This document shows positions 27,038 to 35,402 of a stretch of 64,000 bases of DNA, in pieces. Source of the stretch: Rhizobiaceae bacterium (GTDB lineage: Bacteria; Pseudomonadota; Alphaproteobacteria; Rhizobiales; Rhizobiaceae); NCBI GenBank assembly GCA_017643495.1, contig JAEPNK010000001.1, positions 911,623 through 975,622 on the forward strand, read 5' to 3'. How positions within the stretch are numbered: the first letter of the stretch is position 1; every line of letters starts with the position of its first letter. A program made the translations under genes and the position numbers. The notes beneath the pieces are model-generated. The model had not been told where the DNA came from. It did not search any database and saw nothing but the letters and a program-made list of their open reading frames with translations.

Positions 27038-28150
27038 ATGGATTTTTCTCTCAAAGATGACCGTCGAATGCTTCAGGAAACGCTGATGCGGTTTCTGGCT
27101 GACAATTATGACATCGAGAAACGCCATGGCTTTGCGATGTCTGATGAGCATTTCTCCAGGGAAATGTGGGGGCAGTTCGCCGAGCTTGGCATAATTGGCG
27201 CTCTCTTTCCCGAAAAGGTCGGCGGATACGGCGGGGAAGGTGTGGACCTGATGGTCGTTTTCGAAGCTTTGGGGCGCCATCTGGTCGTTGAGCCGTTCTT
27301 GCCTACCTTGCTTGCCGGTTCGGTTCTGGCGGGTACAGGCAACATCCACTTGCTGGAACAGGCGATTGCGGGTGACCGGTTGCTGGCACTTGCCCATGGC
27401 GAGCCGGATTCAAGATATGAGCTTGAAAGGGTTGCGACCACGGCGGTGAAAAAAGATGACGCCTGGCATGTAAGCGGCAACAAGGCTGTTGTCTTGGGAG
27501 GCAAGGCAGCAACCCATTTGGTGGTCTCCGCACGTACATCCGGTGAACAGGGCGAAGAAAAGGGTATTTCGCTTTTCCTGGTTGAAAACCGGGAATCGGT
27601 GCGTTGCCGCGATTATGCAACCTTTGACGGATACGCTGCAGCAGAAATTGTTCTTGATGACGAAGCGGCAGAGTTGCTGGGTGAGGAGGGCAATGGCTTC
27701 CCCTTGCTCGAAGAAGCCCATGCCAGGGCCATAACGGCAGTCACCGCCGAGGCACTCGGTGCGATGGAAGTGGCCAGGGCCATGACGGTTGAATACATGA
27801 AGGAACGAAAGCAGTTCGGCGTTCCCATCGGCAAGTTCCAGGCGTTGCAACACCGCATGGCAGATGTGTTGATCGAGATTGAGCAGATGCGGTCTGCCGT
27901 TATCAACACCGCAGGCCATCTTGGCGATACCCCACTGGTGCGGGAGCGTTATGCGTCCTCGGCCAAATACCTCGCCGGTACAATCGGCAGACAGGTCGCA
28001 GAAGAAGCAATCCAGATCCATGGCGGCATGGGCATGACCTGGGAATATGCTGTCGGACATTTTGCCAAACGGATCATCATGATTGATCATCTGTTCGGCG
28101 ATACAGATCATCATCTCGAGAGATACATCGCGCTGGGGCGTAACGGCTGA
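27038..28150 (+). CDS. Acyl-CoA dehydrogenase, small subunit (PimD type)
   Basis: 370-residue partner of the preceding gene. It has the fold (LFPEKVGGYGGEGVDL, RKQFGVPIGKFQALQHRMAD, QIHGGMGMTWEY), but I find no Glu at either of the two known catalytic-base positions: HARAITAVTAEALG replaces the first and the C-terminal YEG/AGxxE region is IHGGMGMT. In heteromeric acyl-CoA dehydrogenases the small subunit commonly lacks the base and shapes the FAD/substrate site, so this pair is probably an alpha-beta enzyme (inference). Confidence 0.86.
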   Translation: MDFSLKDDRRMLQETLMRFLADNYDIEKRHGFAMSDEHFSREMWGQFAELGIIGALFPEKVGGYGGEGVDLMVVFEALGRHLVVEPFLPTLLAGSVLAGTGNIHLLEQAIAGDRLLALAHGEPDSRYELERVATTAVKKDDAWHVSGNKAVVLGGKAATHLVVSARTSGEQGEEKGISLFLVENRESVRCRDYATFDGYAAAEIVLDDEAAELLGEEGNGFPLLEEAHARAITAVTAEALGAMEVARAMTVEYMKERKQFGVPIGKFQALQHRMADVLIEIEQMRSAVINTAGHLGDTPLVRERYASSAKYLAGTIGRQVAEEAIQIHGGMGMTWEYAVGHFAKRIIMIDHLFGDTDHHLERYIALGRNG

Positions 28151-28174
28151 ATTTATTCAAAACAAGGATACATC

Positions 28175-28639
28175 ATGACAATTGAAACCCGTCTGGCCGA
28201 CATGGGCATCACCATTCCCGAACCGGCAAAACCTGTTGCAAGCTATGTGGGCTTTACCCGCCATAACGATCTTGTCTTCGTTTCAGGACAATTGCCCATG
28301 GTTGATGGAAACCCCAGCCATACAGGCATTCTGGGTACGGATTCAGTAACTCTCGGAGAGGCAACAGAAGCAGCCAGGAACTGTGCGATAAATATTCTGG
28401 CACAGATTAAAGTTGCTTGTGACGGCGATCTGGAGCGGATTGTCCAGTGCATGCGCCTTGGCGGATTTGTTGCTTCCACCCCTGATTTTATTGGTCATCC
28501 CCAAGTGATCAATGGTGCTTCGGACCTTATGGCTGAAGCTCTCGGTGAACGCGGAGTTCACGCACGCGCAGCAGTCGGCGTTGCGGCATTGCCACTCAAT
28601 GCCTGCGTTGAAGTGGAGGCTACATTTGTCATTCGCTAG
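28175..28639 (+). CDS. RidA-family (YjgF/UK114) protein
   Basis: 154 residues, the size of the longer RidA subfamily (LPVASYVGFTRHNDLVFVSGQLP motif near the N terminus). The active-site Arg of RidA enzymes is present in GVHARAAVGVAALP, and a Glu-containing VEVEATFVI strand closes the protein. RidA proteins hydrolyse reactive enamine/imine intermediates made by PLP enzymes and some flavoenzymes. Here it lies in an acyl-CoA/alcohol oxidation operon, so it could deaminate or protect against an imine formed in that pathway; this is speculative. Confidence 0.88.
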   Translation: MTIETRLADMGITIPEPAKPVASYVGFTRHNDLVFVSGQLPMVDGNPSHTGILGTDSVTLGEATEAARNCAINILAQIKVACDGDLERIVQCMRLGGFVASTPDFIGHPQVINGASDLMAEALGERGVHARAAVGVAALPLNACVEVEATFVIR

Positions 28640-28675
28640 CGGGAGGTTGAGGTTGGAGCAGGCAGGAGGCGACCA

Positions 28676-29833
28676 ATGATCGGGCGTGTTCAATCGCCGA
28701 AAATCATCCGGATCGGTGGCGGGGTTGTGGAGGAAATTGCCGATGTCCTTCACCAACTCGGTCTTTCACGCCCGCTTGTCGTGACAGATGCAAACCTTGT
28801 GCAAATCGGACATGTCAAAACCTTTACAGACCTTCTTGATAAAGCCGGAATTGAGTGGAATGTTTTTGACGGTGTTGTAGAGGATCCAACCGACACTTGT
28901 CTTGATGAAGCGTTGGAAAGTTTTTCCGCCGCTCCCCATGACTGTGTGATCGGGTTTGGAGGAGGCAGCCCCATGGATACGGCAAAAGCTGTATCCTTCA
29001 TGGCTGCCAATGGCGGACATGTCCGTGACTACAAGGCACCATTCCAGATTGACAAATGCGGCGTGCCAACAATCCTCGTGCCGACCACAGGCGGAACGGG
29101 GTCGGAACTCACACGCTGGTGTGTGATTACCGATACCGGCCGTGTTGAGAAATACAATCTTTCGGGACTGGCCTGTGTTGCGACCGCTGCGCTGATCGAC
29201 TGGCAGTTCACCGTGACAAAGCCGTGGCGCATTACAGCTGACACGGCTGTTGACAGTCTGACACACGCAATGGAAGCCTATGTCAGTAGGAAGGCTTTTG
29301 CGTATACGGATGCATTCGCCCTGTCTGCCATGCCGCTGATTGCAAAACATGTTCGAACAGCCTGCAGGGAGCCTGAAAATCCGGAAGCCCGCGAAGCATT
29401 GATGTTGGCGGCATCCCAGGCCGGGATGGCATTCTCAAACGCGTCAGTTGCACTGGTCCACGGCATGAGTCGCCCGATTGGTGCCCATTTCCATGTTGCA
29501 CACGGTCTTTCAAATGCCATGCTGTTGCCAGCTGTCACGGCATTTTCTGTAAGTGCAGCACCTGCACGTTATGCCGATTGTGCACGTGTCATGGAGTGGG
29601 CAAATGACAGCGATACCGATGAGACTGCATGCAGGAAACTGGTTGAAGGATTGCGGCAACTCAATGAGGATCTGAAAGTACCTTCACCCGGTGAACTTGG
29701 GCATCACAAGGAACTGGCACAGCCAAAATTCGAACTGATGGCTGAACAGGCCCTTGCCTCCGGTTCGCCACACAACAACCCGCGTATTCCTGAAGCTGAC
29801 GAAATCGTCCGGTTGTACGAGGAAATCTGGTAG
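28676..29833 (+). CDS. Iron-containing (group III) alcohol dehydrogenase
   Basis: 385 residues after a strong GCAGGAGG site. It carries the nucleotide-binding GFGGGSPMDTAKAVS, TTGGTGSELTRWCVIT, and the metal ligands: Asp in ADTAVDSLTHAMEAY, its His, then HGMSRPIGAHFHVAHGLSNAMLLP with two more His. It should reversibly oxidise an alcohol with NAD(P), or reduce a semialdehyde; members include 4-hydroxybutyrate and butanol dehydrogenases. The operon context (acyl-CoA dehydrogenase pair and thioesterase) suggests an omega-hydroxy acid or short alcohol substrate. Confidence 0.9.
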   Translation: MIGRVQSPKIIRIGGGVVEEIADVLHQLGLSRPLVVTDANLVQIGHVKTFTDLLDKAGIEWNVFDGVVEDPTDTCLDEALESFSAAPHDCVIGFGGGSPMDTAKAVSFMAANGGHVRDYKAPFQIDKCGVPTILVPTTGGTGSELTRWCVITDTGRVEKYNLSGLACVATAALIDWQFTVTKPWRITADTAVDSLTHAMEAYVSRKAFAYTDAFALSAMPLIAKHVRTACREPENPEAREALMLAASQAGMAFSNASVALVHGMSRPIGAHFHVAHGLSNAMLLPAVTAFSVSAAPARYADCARVMEWANDSDTDETACRKLVEGLRQLNEDLKVPSPGELGHHKELAQPKFELMAEQALASGSPHNNPRIPEADEIVRLYEEIW

Positions 29834-29865
29834 GCACAACGGGTTTGACCCGGTAACCTGACCGG

Positions 29866-30360
29866 ATGAAAATCAGGGAAGAACTGCCGGGAGATGAAAA
29901 CGCCATACATGACCTTACGGTCCAGGCGTTTGAAGGCATGCCTTACAGCAATGGCGAGGAAGCTCCCATCGTCCGGCGTCTGCGCGATGACGGTGATTTG
30001 GTTCTTTCACTTGTTGCGGTTGATGAGGGCATGATGGTCGGCCACGTCGCCTTCTCGCCGGTTGCCATCAATCAGGTGAACAACGGCTGGTGCGGGCTCG
30101 GGCCGTTATCGGTTCGTCCTGACCGCCAGCGAACCGGCATTGGCAGCAGGCTGGTTCGTGAAGGACTTTCAAGAATGAAAAAGGCGGGCGCATCAGGGTG
30201 TGTCCTGATCGGAAATCCCGATTACTATTCAAGGTTCGGATTTGTCAGTAATCAGAAACTCTCCTTTGGCAAGGTTCCGTTTCCCTATGTCCAGTCCCTT
30301 TGCTTTGGGGAGCAACCGATAGCCGGAAAATTGCGGTTTGCACCCGCCTTTGGGGTCTGA
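29866..30360 (+). CDS. GNAT-family N-acetyltransferase (YhbS-like)
   Basis: 164 residues with the acetyl-CoA-binding core: GLGPLSVRPDRQRTGIGSRLVREGL (motif A, Q/R-x-x-G-x-G) and YYSRFGFV (motif B), as in the YhbS/predicted acetyltransferase group. Substrate unknown. It is 32 bases after the alcohol dehydrogenase, with only a weak ribosome site, so it may be the operon's last gene. Confidence 0.88.
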   Translation: MKIREELPGDENAIHDLTVQAFEGMPYSNGEEAPIVRRLRDDGDLVLSLVAVDEGMMVGHVAFSPVAINQVNNGWCGLGPLSVRPDRQRTGIGSRLVREGLSRMKKAGASGCVLIGNPDYYSRFGFVSNQKLSFGKVPFPYVQSLCFGEQPIAGKLRFAPAFGV

Positions 30361-30366
30361 TCATTG

Positions 30367-30401
30367 GCCTGTGCAGCCGTATCGGGAAAAGCCGCACAGG
30401 C
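30367..30401. terminator. Hairpin between convergent GNAT and SDR genes
   Basis: Perfect eight-base arms GCCTGTGC / GCACAGGC separated by 19 bases, placed seven bases after the acetyltransferase stop and 19 bases from the SDR stop. There is no clear T run on either strand, so it may block or stabilise 3' ends rather than act as a classical intrinsic terminator. Confidence 0.45.
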
Positions 30402-30420
30402 ATGAGTGTAAAACGCCGGA

Positions 30421-31173
30421 TTACAGTTTGTTGATGGAGTTCCCCCCGTCTGCAAGCATGGCGGTCCCGGTTACGAAGGACGACTGGTCAGACAGCAGAA
30501 AGAGCGCTGCCTGCGCAATCTCGTTTGGTTCCGCCATTCTCTTGAGTGCATGAAACCCCCGGACGACTGCGTGGAAATCAGGGTCATCACCTGCCATTGG
30601 AGTTTTCGTGCCTCCAGGCAACAGCGCATTCACCCGAATGTTTTCCGGCCCGTGTTCGGCAGCAAGGACTTGTGTCATGCCGATCAGACCTGCCTTGGCA
30701 GCTGCGTATGCTCCCATTCCCGGTAGGCCGATTGTGTGTCCGACGAAGGATGATGTGAACACGAGTGATCCGCCTCCGTTTTTCTGCAGGGCAGGAATCT
30801 GGTGTTTTGCCGCATGGAACCCGCTTGTAAGATTGACCCCGAGCACCTTGTTCCAGTTTTCGTCATCCATGTCCGCGATGGATGTCATGTCTCCCGTCAT
30901 GCCCGCATTGTTGAATGCCCCATCCAGTTTGCCAAACCGGGTTTCCGCCAACATTACCAGTTCTTTTGCATACTCGCTGTCTTCCACGTTGCCGGCTGCA
31001 AAAACGGCTTCGCCCCCATTCCCGGAAATCTCGTCACATATGTCTTGAAGCAGCCCGGCCCGGCGTGCGCCCAGCACAAGATTGGCACCTTCCCGGGCAA
31101 AAATTCTGGATGCTGCAGCGCCAATACCACTGCTCGCCCCGGTAATAATTATGGTCTTTCCATTGAGTATCAT
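30421..31173 (-). CDS. Short-chain dehydrogenase/reductase
   Basis: Classical SDR of 250 residues from ATG 31173 (GGAG six bases before). TGASSGIGAA binds NAD(P), NNAG is the structural motif, Ser and Tyr-x3-Lys (SSFVGHTIGLPGMGAYAAAKAG) form the catalytic triad, and LPGGTKTPMA is the substrate loop. It probably reduces or oxidises a keto/hydroxy compound. It is transcribed against the acyl-CoA operon, with its own leader that contains an unusual inverted repeat covering the ribosome site. Confidence 0.92.
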   Translation of the reverse strand: MILNGKTIIITGASSGIGAAASRIFAREGANLVLGARRAGLLQDICDEISGNGGEAVFAAGNVEDSEYAKELVMLAETRFGKLDGAFNNAGMTGDMTSIADMDDENWNKVLGVNLTSGFHAAKHQIPALQKNGGGSLVFTSSFVGHTIGLPGMGAYAAAKAGLIGMTQVLAAEHGPENIRVNALLPGGTKTPMAGDDPDFHAVVRGFHALKRMAEPNEIAQAALFLLSDQSSFVTGTAMLADGGNSINKL

Positions 31174-31176
31174 TCT

Positions 31177-31264
31177 CGTCTCCATCGGTTGAATACGAGT
31201 GATGCTTTATGGAGCATGAGAGGGTGGAGCCACCCGTTTCATGCATTCCCCAGCATTGGAGACG
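31177..31264 (-). promoter_or_regulatory. SDR leader with inverted repeat that can mask the Shine-Dalgarno
   Basis: The arms CGTCTCCA and TGGAGACG are perfectly complementary and 72 bases apart. In the minus-strand transcript the 3' arm contains the GGAG ribosome site of the SDR gene. Two small hairpins lie between: ATGCT-N6-AGCAT (31202-31217) and GGGTG-N4-CACCC (31222-31235). The layout could form a multi-branch fold that hides the ribosome site. No known riboswitch class is recognised. Confidence 0.45.
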
Positions 31265-31325
31265 TTTTAGCGGGAATGAGATTGAGAAAAGCCGGATGGC
31301 AGGATTTATCATCTGCGGGCAGCAA

Positions 31326-31351
31326 TAAAAAAAGCGGGCTGAAAAGCCCGC
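31326..31351 (-). terminator. Intrinsic terminator after the coxSLM operon
   Basis: On the minus strand GCGGGCT-TTTC-AGCCCGC is followed by seven T. It starts 25 bases after the coxM stop codon, so it ends the molybdenum hydroxylase operon. Confidence 0.85.
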
Positions 31352-31375
31352 CTTGAAGTGTTTTGTTGAACTGCT

Positions 31376-32173
31376 TCAGCCTGCAGCAGCAACTGCCCGT
31401 TTTGCCATGACCTTTACAAGGTTGGCGCGATATCTTGCATCGCCATGAAGATCGGAGAGCATGTCACCCTCGTCCACTTCAGCATCTGAAACAGCATCTG
31501 CCGACCAGTTGGACGACAAGGCATCTTCCATTCCGGTGTGCCGGAAAACGCCATCCGAGCCGGCACCTGTAACGGCAACGCGGGCATCCCCACCATTCAT
31601 CGCCACGAAAACACCGGCCATGGCATATCGCGAAGCCGGGTTCGGAAACTTCGAATAGGCAGCCTTGTCAGGAGCAGTAAAGGAAACGGCCGTGATGATT
31701 TCGTCATCCTCAAGTGCGGTTTCAAACATGCCGACAAAGAAATCTTCGGCAGGGAGTGTGCGCTTTGTTGTCATGATTTCGGCACCAAGCCCGATCATGG
31801 CTGCAGGATAGTCAGCGGCAGGATCGTTATTGGCGATTGATCCGCCAATGGTTCCCATATGGCGCACATGGGGATCACCAATATGACCGGCAAGATTGCA
31901 GATTGCCGGGCACAGGTCTGCAAGCTCGGACGAGCTTGCAACCTCTGCATGGGTAGTCGCTGCACCAATGGTCACCTTCTTCCCGTCAATCGCAATGCCT
32001 TTCATCGCATCGATATGTCTGAGGTCAATCAGGTCGGAAGGGGCTGCAAGCCTTTGCTTCATTGTCGGAATGAGTGTCATTCCGCCTGAAACGAATTTCG
32101 CATCCTCTGCTTCTGCCATTTTGGCAACGGCGTCATCAGTGCTGGTTGCCCGGTGATAAACTGTTTCGTACAT
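31376..32173 (-). CDS. coxM: Molybdenum hydroxylase FAD subunit (CoxM-like)
   Basis: 265 residues from ATG 32173 after GGAGA. FAD-binding landmarks of the medium subunit are KFVSGGMTLIPTMKQRLAAPSDLIDL near residue 27, IGAATTH, RHMGTIGGSIANNDPAADYPAA, and SRYAMAGVFVA. It passes electrons from the two [2Fe-2S] clusters of CoxS to an acceptor. It is the last gene of the S-L-M operon, 11 bases after coxL. Form I clusters of true CO oxidisers normally have the M-S-L order. Confidence 0.9.
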   Translation of the reverse strand: MYETVYHRATSTDDAVAKMAEAEDAKFVSGGMTLIPTMKQRLAAPSDLIDLRHIDAMKGIAIDGKKVTIGAATTHAEVASSSELADLCPAICNLAGHIGDPHVRHMGTIGGSIANNDPAADYPAAMIGLGAEIMTTKRTLPAEDFFVGMFETALEDDEIITAVSFTAPDKAAYSKFPNPASRYAMAGVFVAMNGGDARVAVTGAGSDGVFRHTGMEDALSSNWSADAVSDAEVDEGDMLSDLHGDARYRANLVKVMAKRAVAAAG

Positions 32174-32184
32174 GTCTGGCTCTC

Positions 32185-34545
32185 CTACTCTGCGGCTTCT
32201 TTCACGTTGGCCGCATTGATTGCCTGCCAGACCTTGGCAGATGTTGCGGGCATGGAAAGAGCATTGTTTCCAATGGCATTGGTGATTGCGTTGATAACGG
32301 CTGGCGGCGAGCCGATGGCTCCGGCCTCGCCACATCCCTTGATACCGAGCGGATTGCCCGGACATATCGTGGTTTCGTGGCTCACCATGTAGCTCGGCAG
32401 GTCATCTGCCCTTGGCATGGCATAATCCATGTATGAACCGGTAAGAAGCTGGCCGCTTTCATCATAAACAGCCTGTTCCAGCAATGCCTGGCCAACGCCC
32501 TGTGCAATGCCGCCATGTACCTGGCCTTCAACAATCATCGGATTGATGATGGTGCCGAAATCGTCAGATGCCACAAACTGGACAATCCGGGTTGTGCCTG
32601 TTTCAGGATCAACCTCGACTTCACAAATGTAGCAACCCGCTGGGAAGGTGAAGTTGGAAGGGTCATAAAAAGCACCTTCCTTGAGACCCGGCTCCATGCC
32701 TTCCGGCAGGTTATGGGCCGTGTAAGCCCCAAGACAAACTTCATGCCAGCCAAGTTTCTTGTCCGTGCCGGCCACTTTCACTTCGCCATCCTCAATGACA
32801 ATGTCACCTTCCGAGGCTTCAAGCATGTGGGCGGCAATTTTCTTGGCTTTCGCTTCCACCTTGTCGAGCGCCTTGACGATCGCGGACATGCCCACGGCGC
32901 CGGAACGGGAGCCGTAGGTTCCCATGCCGAACTGGACCTTGTCAGTATCGCCATGCACAATCTGGACATTGTCGCTCGGCAGACCAAACCGGTCACTGAC
33001 CAACTGCGGAAACGTGGTCTCGTGCCCCTGGCCATGGCTGTGGGAACCGGTCAGGATCTCGATTGTTCCGACCGGGTTTACGCGCACCTCGGCGGATTCC
33101 CACAAGCCGACACCCGCACCAAGAGATCCGACCGCGGCAGACGGGGCAATGCCGCAAGCCTCGATGTAACAAGACATTCCGATACCGCGCAGCTTGCCTT
33201 GCGACGCAGATTCAGAACGGCGTTTTTCGAACCCTGCATAGTCGGCTGCTTTCATGGCGGCTTCGAGATTGGCTTCGAAGTCGCCACTGTCATATGCCAT
33301 GATTACCGGCGTCTGATGGGGAAACTCGCGGATGAAATTCTTCCGCCGCAGTTCAGCAGGATCAATGCCGAGATCCCGCGCTGCTGTTTCCATCATGCGT
33401 TCGATCAGGTAGCAGGCTTCGGGGCGCCCTGCTCCGCGATAGGCATCAACCGGTGTCGTGTTCGTATAGGCGGTGCGGACGTTGCAGTGAATGTTGGCAA
33501 TGTCATACTGGCCTGAAAGCAGCGTCGCATAAAGATAGGTCGGCACCGATGATGAAAAGAGGGACATGTAGGCGCCGAGATTGGCAATCGTGTCGACCTG
33601 AAAGCCGACGATCCGGTTATCCTTGTCGAAACCCATCCTGGCTTTTGAGACATGATCCCGTCCATGTGCATCGGTAAGGAATGCTTCGGAGCGGTCCGCT
33701 GTCCATTTGACAGAGCAGCGTGTCTTCATGGAAGCCCACAGACAAACGATCTCTTCCGGATAGATATAGATCTTGGCTCCAAATCCTCCACCAACATCAG
33801 GTGCGATAACACGCAGCTTGTGTTCCGGCGCAACCTGGTAAAAGGCTGAAAGCACCAAGCGGGCCACATGCGGGTTCTGCGAGGTTGTGTAGAGCGTATA
33901 GTGATCCTCTGATGGTGAGTAAGTTGCCACAGCAGAGCGGGGCTCCATCGGATTGGGGGCAACGCGGTTGTTCGTGATCTCCATTTCACAAACATATGCA
34001 GCATCGGCAATCGCCTTTTCCGTTGGCTCCTTGTCGCCAATCTCCCAATCATAGATGAGGTTGCCCGGCGCTTCAGGGTGAAGTTGGGGAGCACCATCGG
34101 CCAGTGCCTGTTCCGTGGTGATGACGGCATCAAGGATTTCGTAATCCACTTCGACTGCTTCTGCTGCTGCCCGTGCACGAGCCAGGCTGTCTGCGATTAC
34201 AACTGCAACTGCATCACCCACATAACGTGCCGTTTCGGTGGCGAGGGCTGACCAGGCACCCATTTTCATTGGTGAACCATCCTTGGAATGGATCATCCAG
34301 CCGCAAATGATGTTGCCAATACCGTCGCCGGTAAGTTGTTTGCCATCGAGAACAGCCTCGACGCCTGGCATGCCTTCTGCCGGAGACTTGTTGATGCCCT
34401 TGATCTTTGCATGTGCATGTGGCGAGCGAACGAATGCCGCGTAACACTGGTTTGTCTCTCTCACATCATCGGTATATTTGCCCGATCCCGTGATGAACCG
34501 CTTGTCTTCCTTGCGCAAAACCCGTGCGCCGATACCTTCACTCAT
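32185..34545 (-). CDS. coxL: Molybdenum hydroxylase large subunit, form II CO dehydrogenase-like (CoxL)
   Basis: 786-residue catalytic subunit of the xanthine oxidase family, binding molybdopterin cytosine dinucleotide. The active-site loop at residues 368-374 is AYRGAGR. Form I CO dehydrogenases have AYxCSFR with a Cu-binding Cys at this place, so this is a form II enzyme whose true substrate is often not CO. Other motifs: DVGGGFGAK (251-258), TSQNPH, and GIKGCGEAGAIG with the catalytic Glu. ATG 34545 follows AGGAGGAATG. Physiological substrate unknown; aldehydes, N-heterocycles or CO are all possible. Confidence 0.92.
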   Translation of the reverse strand: MSEGIGARVLRKEDKRFITGSGKYTDDVRETNQCYAAFVRSPHAHAKIKGINKSPAEGMPGVEAVLDGKQLTGDGIGNIICGWMIHSKDGSPMKMGAWSALATETARYVGDAVAVVIADSLARARAAAEAVEVDYEILDAVITTEQALADGAPQLHPEAPGNLIYDWEIGDKEPTEKAIADAAYVCEMEITNNRVAPNPMEPRSAVATYSPSEDHYTLYTTSQNPHVARLVLSAFYQVAPEHKLRVIAPDVGGGFGAKIYIYPEEIVCLWASMKTRCSVKWTADRSEAFLTDAHGRDHVSKARMGFDKDNRIVGFQVDTIANLGAYMSLFSSSVPTYLYATLLSGQYDIANIHCNVRTAYTNTTPVDAYRGAGRPEACYLIERMMETAARDLGIDPAELRRKNFIREFPHQTPVIMAYDSGDFEANLEAAMKAADYAGFEKRRSESASQGKLRGIGMSCYIEACGIAPSAAVGSLGAGVGLWESAEVRVNPVGTIEILTGSHSHGQGHETTFPQLVSDRFGLPSDNVQIVHGDTDKVQFGMGTYGSRSGAVGMSAIVKALDKVEAKAKKIAAHMLEASEGDIVIEDGEVKVAGTDKKLGWHEVCLGAYTAHNLPEGMEPGLKEGAFYDPSNFTFPAGCYICEVEVDPETGTTRIVQFVASDDFGTIINPMIVEGQVHGGIAQGVGQALLEQAVYDESGQLLTGSYMDYAMPRADDLPSYMVSHETTICPGNPLGIKGCGEAGAIGSPPAVINAITNAIGNNALSMPATSAKVWQAINAANVKEAAE

Positions 34546-34623
34546 GTCATTCCTCCTCCTGTTGCCATAGGCAATGCCTGAGTGGACTTACAGCGGTCCG
34601 TCAGGCCCGATCTTTGTTCCCGA

Positions 34624-35097
34624 TTACATTTTGGATGCGGCATCCTGAATGGATTTCACGATGTTGTGGTAGCCGGTGCAGCGGCAGATATTGCCTTCCA
34701 GCTCTTCCCGGATCGCCGTTTCATCAAGTTCGCGGCCACTTTCCTTGTAGCGGCGTACCATGTCTGTGGCAGCCATAATCATTCCGGGTGTGCAGAACCC
34801 GCACTGCAATCCGTGATTTTCCTTGAAGGCCGTTTGCATTGGATGCAATTCGCTGCCATTTGCCAGACCCTCGATCGTGGTGATCTCGCTGCCATTGGCC
34901 TGGGCTGCAAGAATGGAACAGGACTTGATCGCCTTTCCGTCCATGTGGACAACACAGGCCCCGCATTGCGATGTGTCACATCCCACATGTGTACCGGTAA
35001 GACGCAGGTTTTCGCGGATGAATTCAACCAGCAGGGTCCTGTCCTCGACCTCACCGGATACATCCTTGCCGTTTACCTTGATTGATACTGACGCCAT
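34624..35097 (-). CDS. coxS: Molybdenum hydroxylase iron-sulfur subunit (CoxS-like)
   Basis: 157 residues from ATG 35097 after CAGGAGG. Plant-type [2Fe-2S] ligands Cys40, Cys45, Cys48 and Cys60 ([10 protein letters not shown]) are at the N terminus. The second cluster ligands Cys99, Cys102, Cys138 and Cys140 ([16 protein letters not shown]) are in the C-terminal helical domain. It carries electrons from CoxL to CoxM. It is the first gene of the operon; no coxD, coxE or coxF maturation genes are next to it. Confidence 0.93.
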   Translation of the reverse strand: MASVSIKVNGKDVSGEVEDRTLLVEFIRENLRLTGTHVGCDTSQCGACVVHMDGKAIKSCSILAAQANGSEITTIEGLANGSELHPMQTAFKENHGLQCGFCTPGMIMAATDMVRRYKESGRELDETAIREELEGNICRCTGYHNIVKSIQDAASKM

Positions 35098-35402
35098 TGC
35101 ATACCTCCTGAGCAACACGATATTTCATGCGGCACAAGGGTTGGATGGAAGTTTGCGGCGGGCTTTGGATGATGAGAAGACTAGCAGCAGTGCTTGCTCA
35201 AATTCCATATTTGCCACACCTGGCTTCCCTCCTGAAACCTTGGCCGTCCTGTTCGTTGTCCAAGTATTGCCTGTCTGGAAACGAATGAAAAGAGGCCATG
35301 CGAAAATCACGGCAGAAAAGCAAATGCCCGCAAGCTTTCGCAAGCGGACATTTGGCAAAACGAGAAACGCAAATCAGTCGCAGAAGTTTGGCCGGTGGCT
35401 GC
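35098..35402. other. 305-base gene-free region before coxS
   Basis: No credible coding frame is seen. The left part must hold the promoter of the minus-strand cox operon; I could not pick convincing -35/-10 elements. The right part holds a hairpin at 35322-35353 that probably ends the minus-strand nitronate monooxygenase transcript. Confidence 0.6.
35322..35353 (-). terminator. Hairpin after the nitronate monooxygenase gene
   Basis: Ten-base arms AAATGCCCGC / GCGGACATTT (one G-T pair) with a short inner stem, followed on the minus strand by GCTTTT. It begins about 50 bases after the stop at 35403. Confidence 0.55.

Noticed and set aside
15597-30360. Horizontal transfer island of acyl-CoA genes
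   Set aside because: No integrase, tRNA site, direct-repeat boundary or visible change in composition. The operons look like ordinary chromosomal metabolism.
32515-33516. Long plus-strand frame opposite coxL
   Set aside because: It is the mirror of a strongly conserved coxL coding frame, is His/Arg/Cys-rich, and has no family resemblance or ribosome site.
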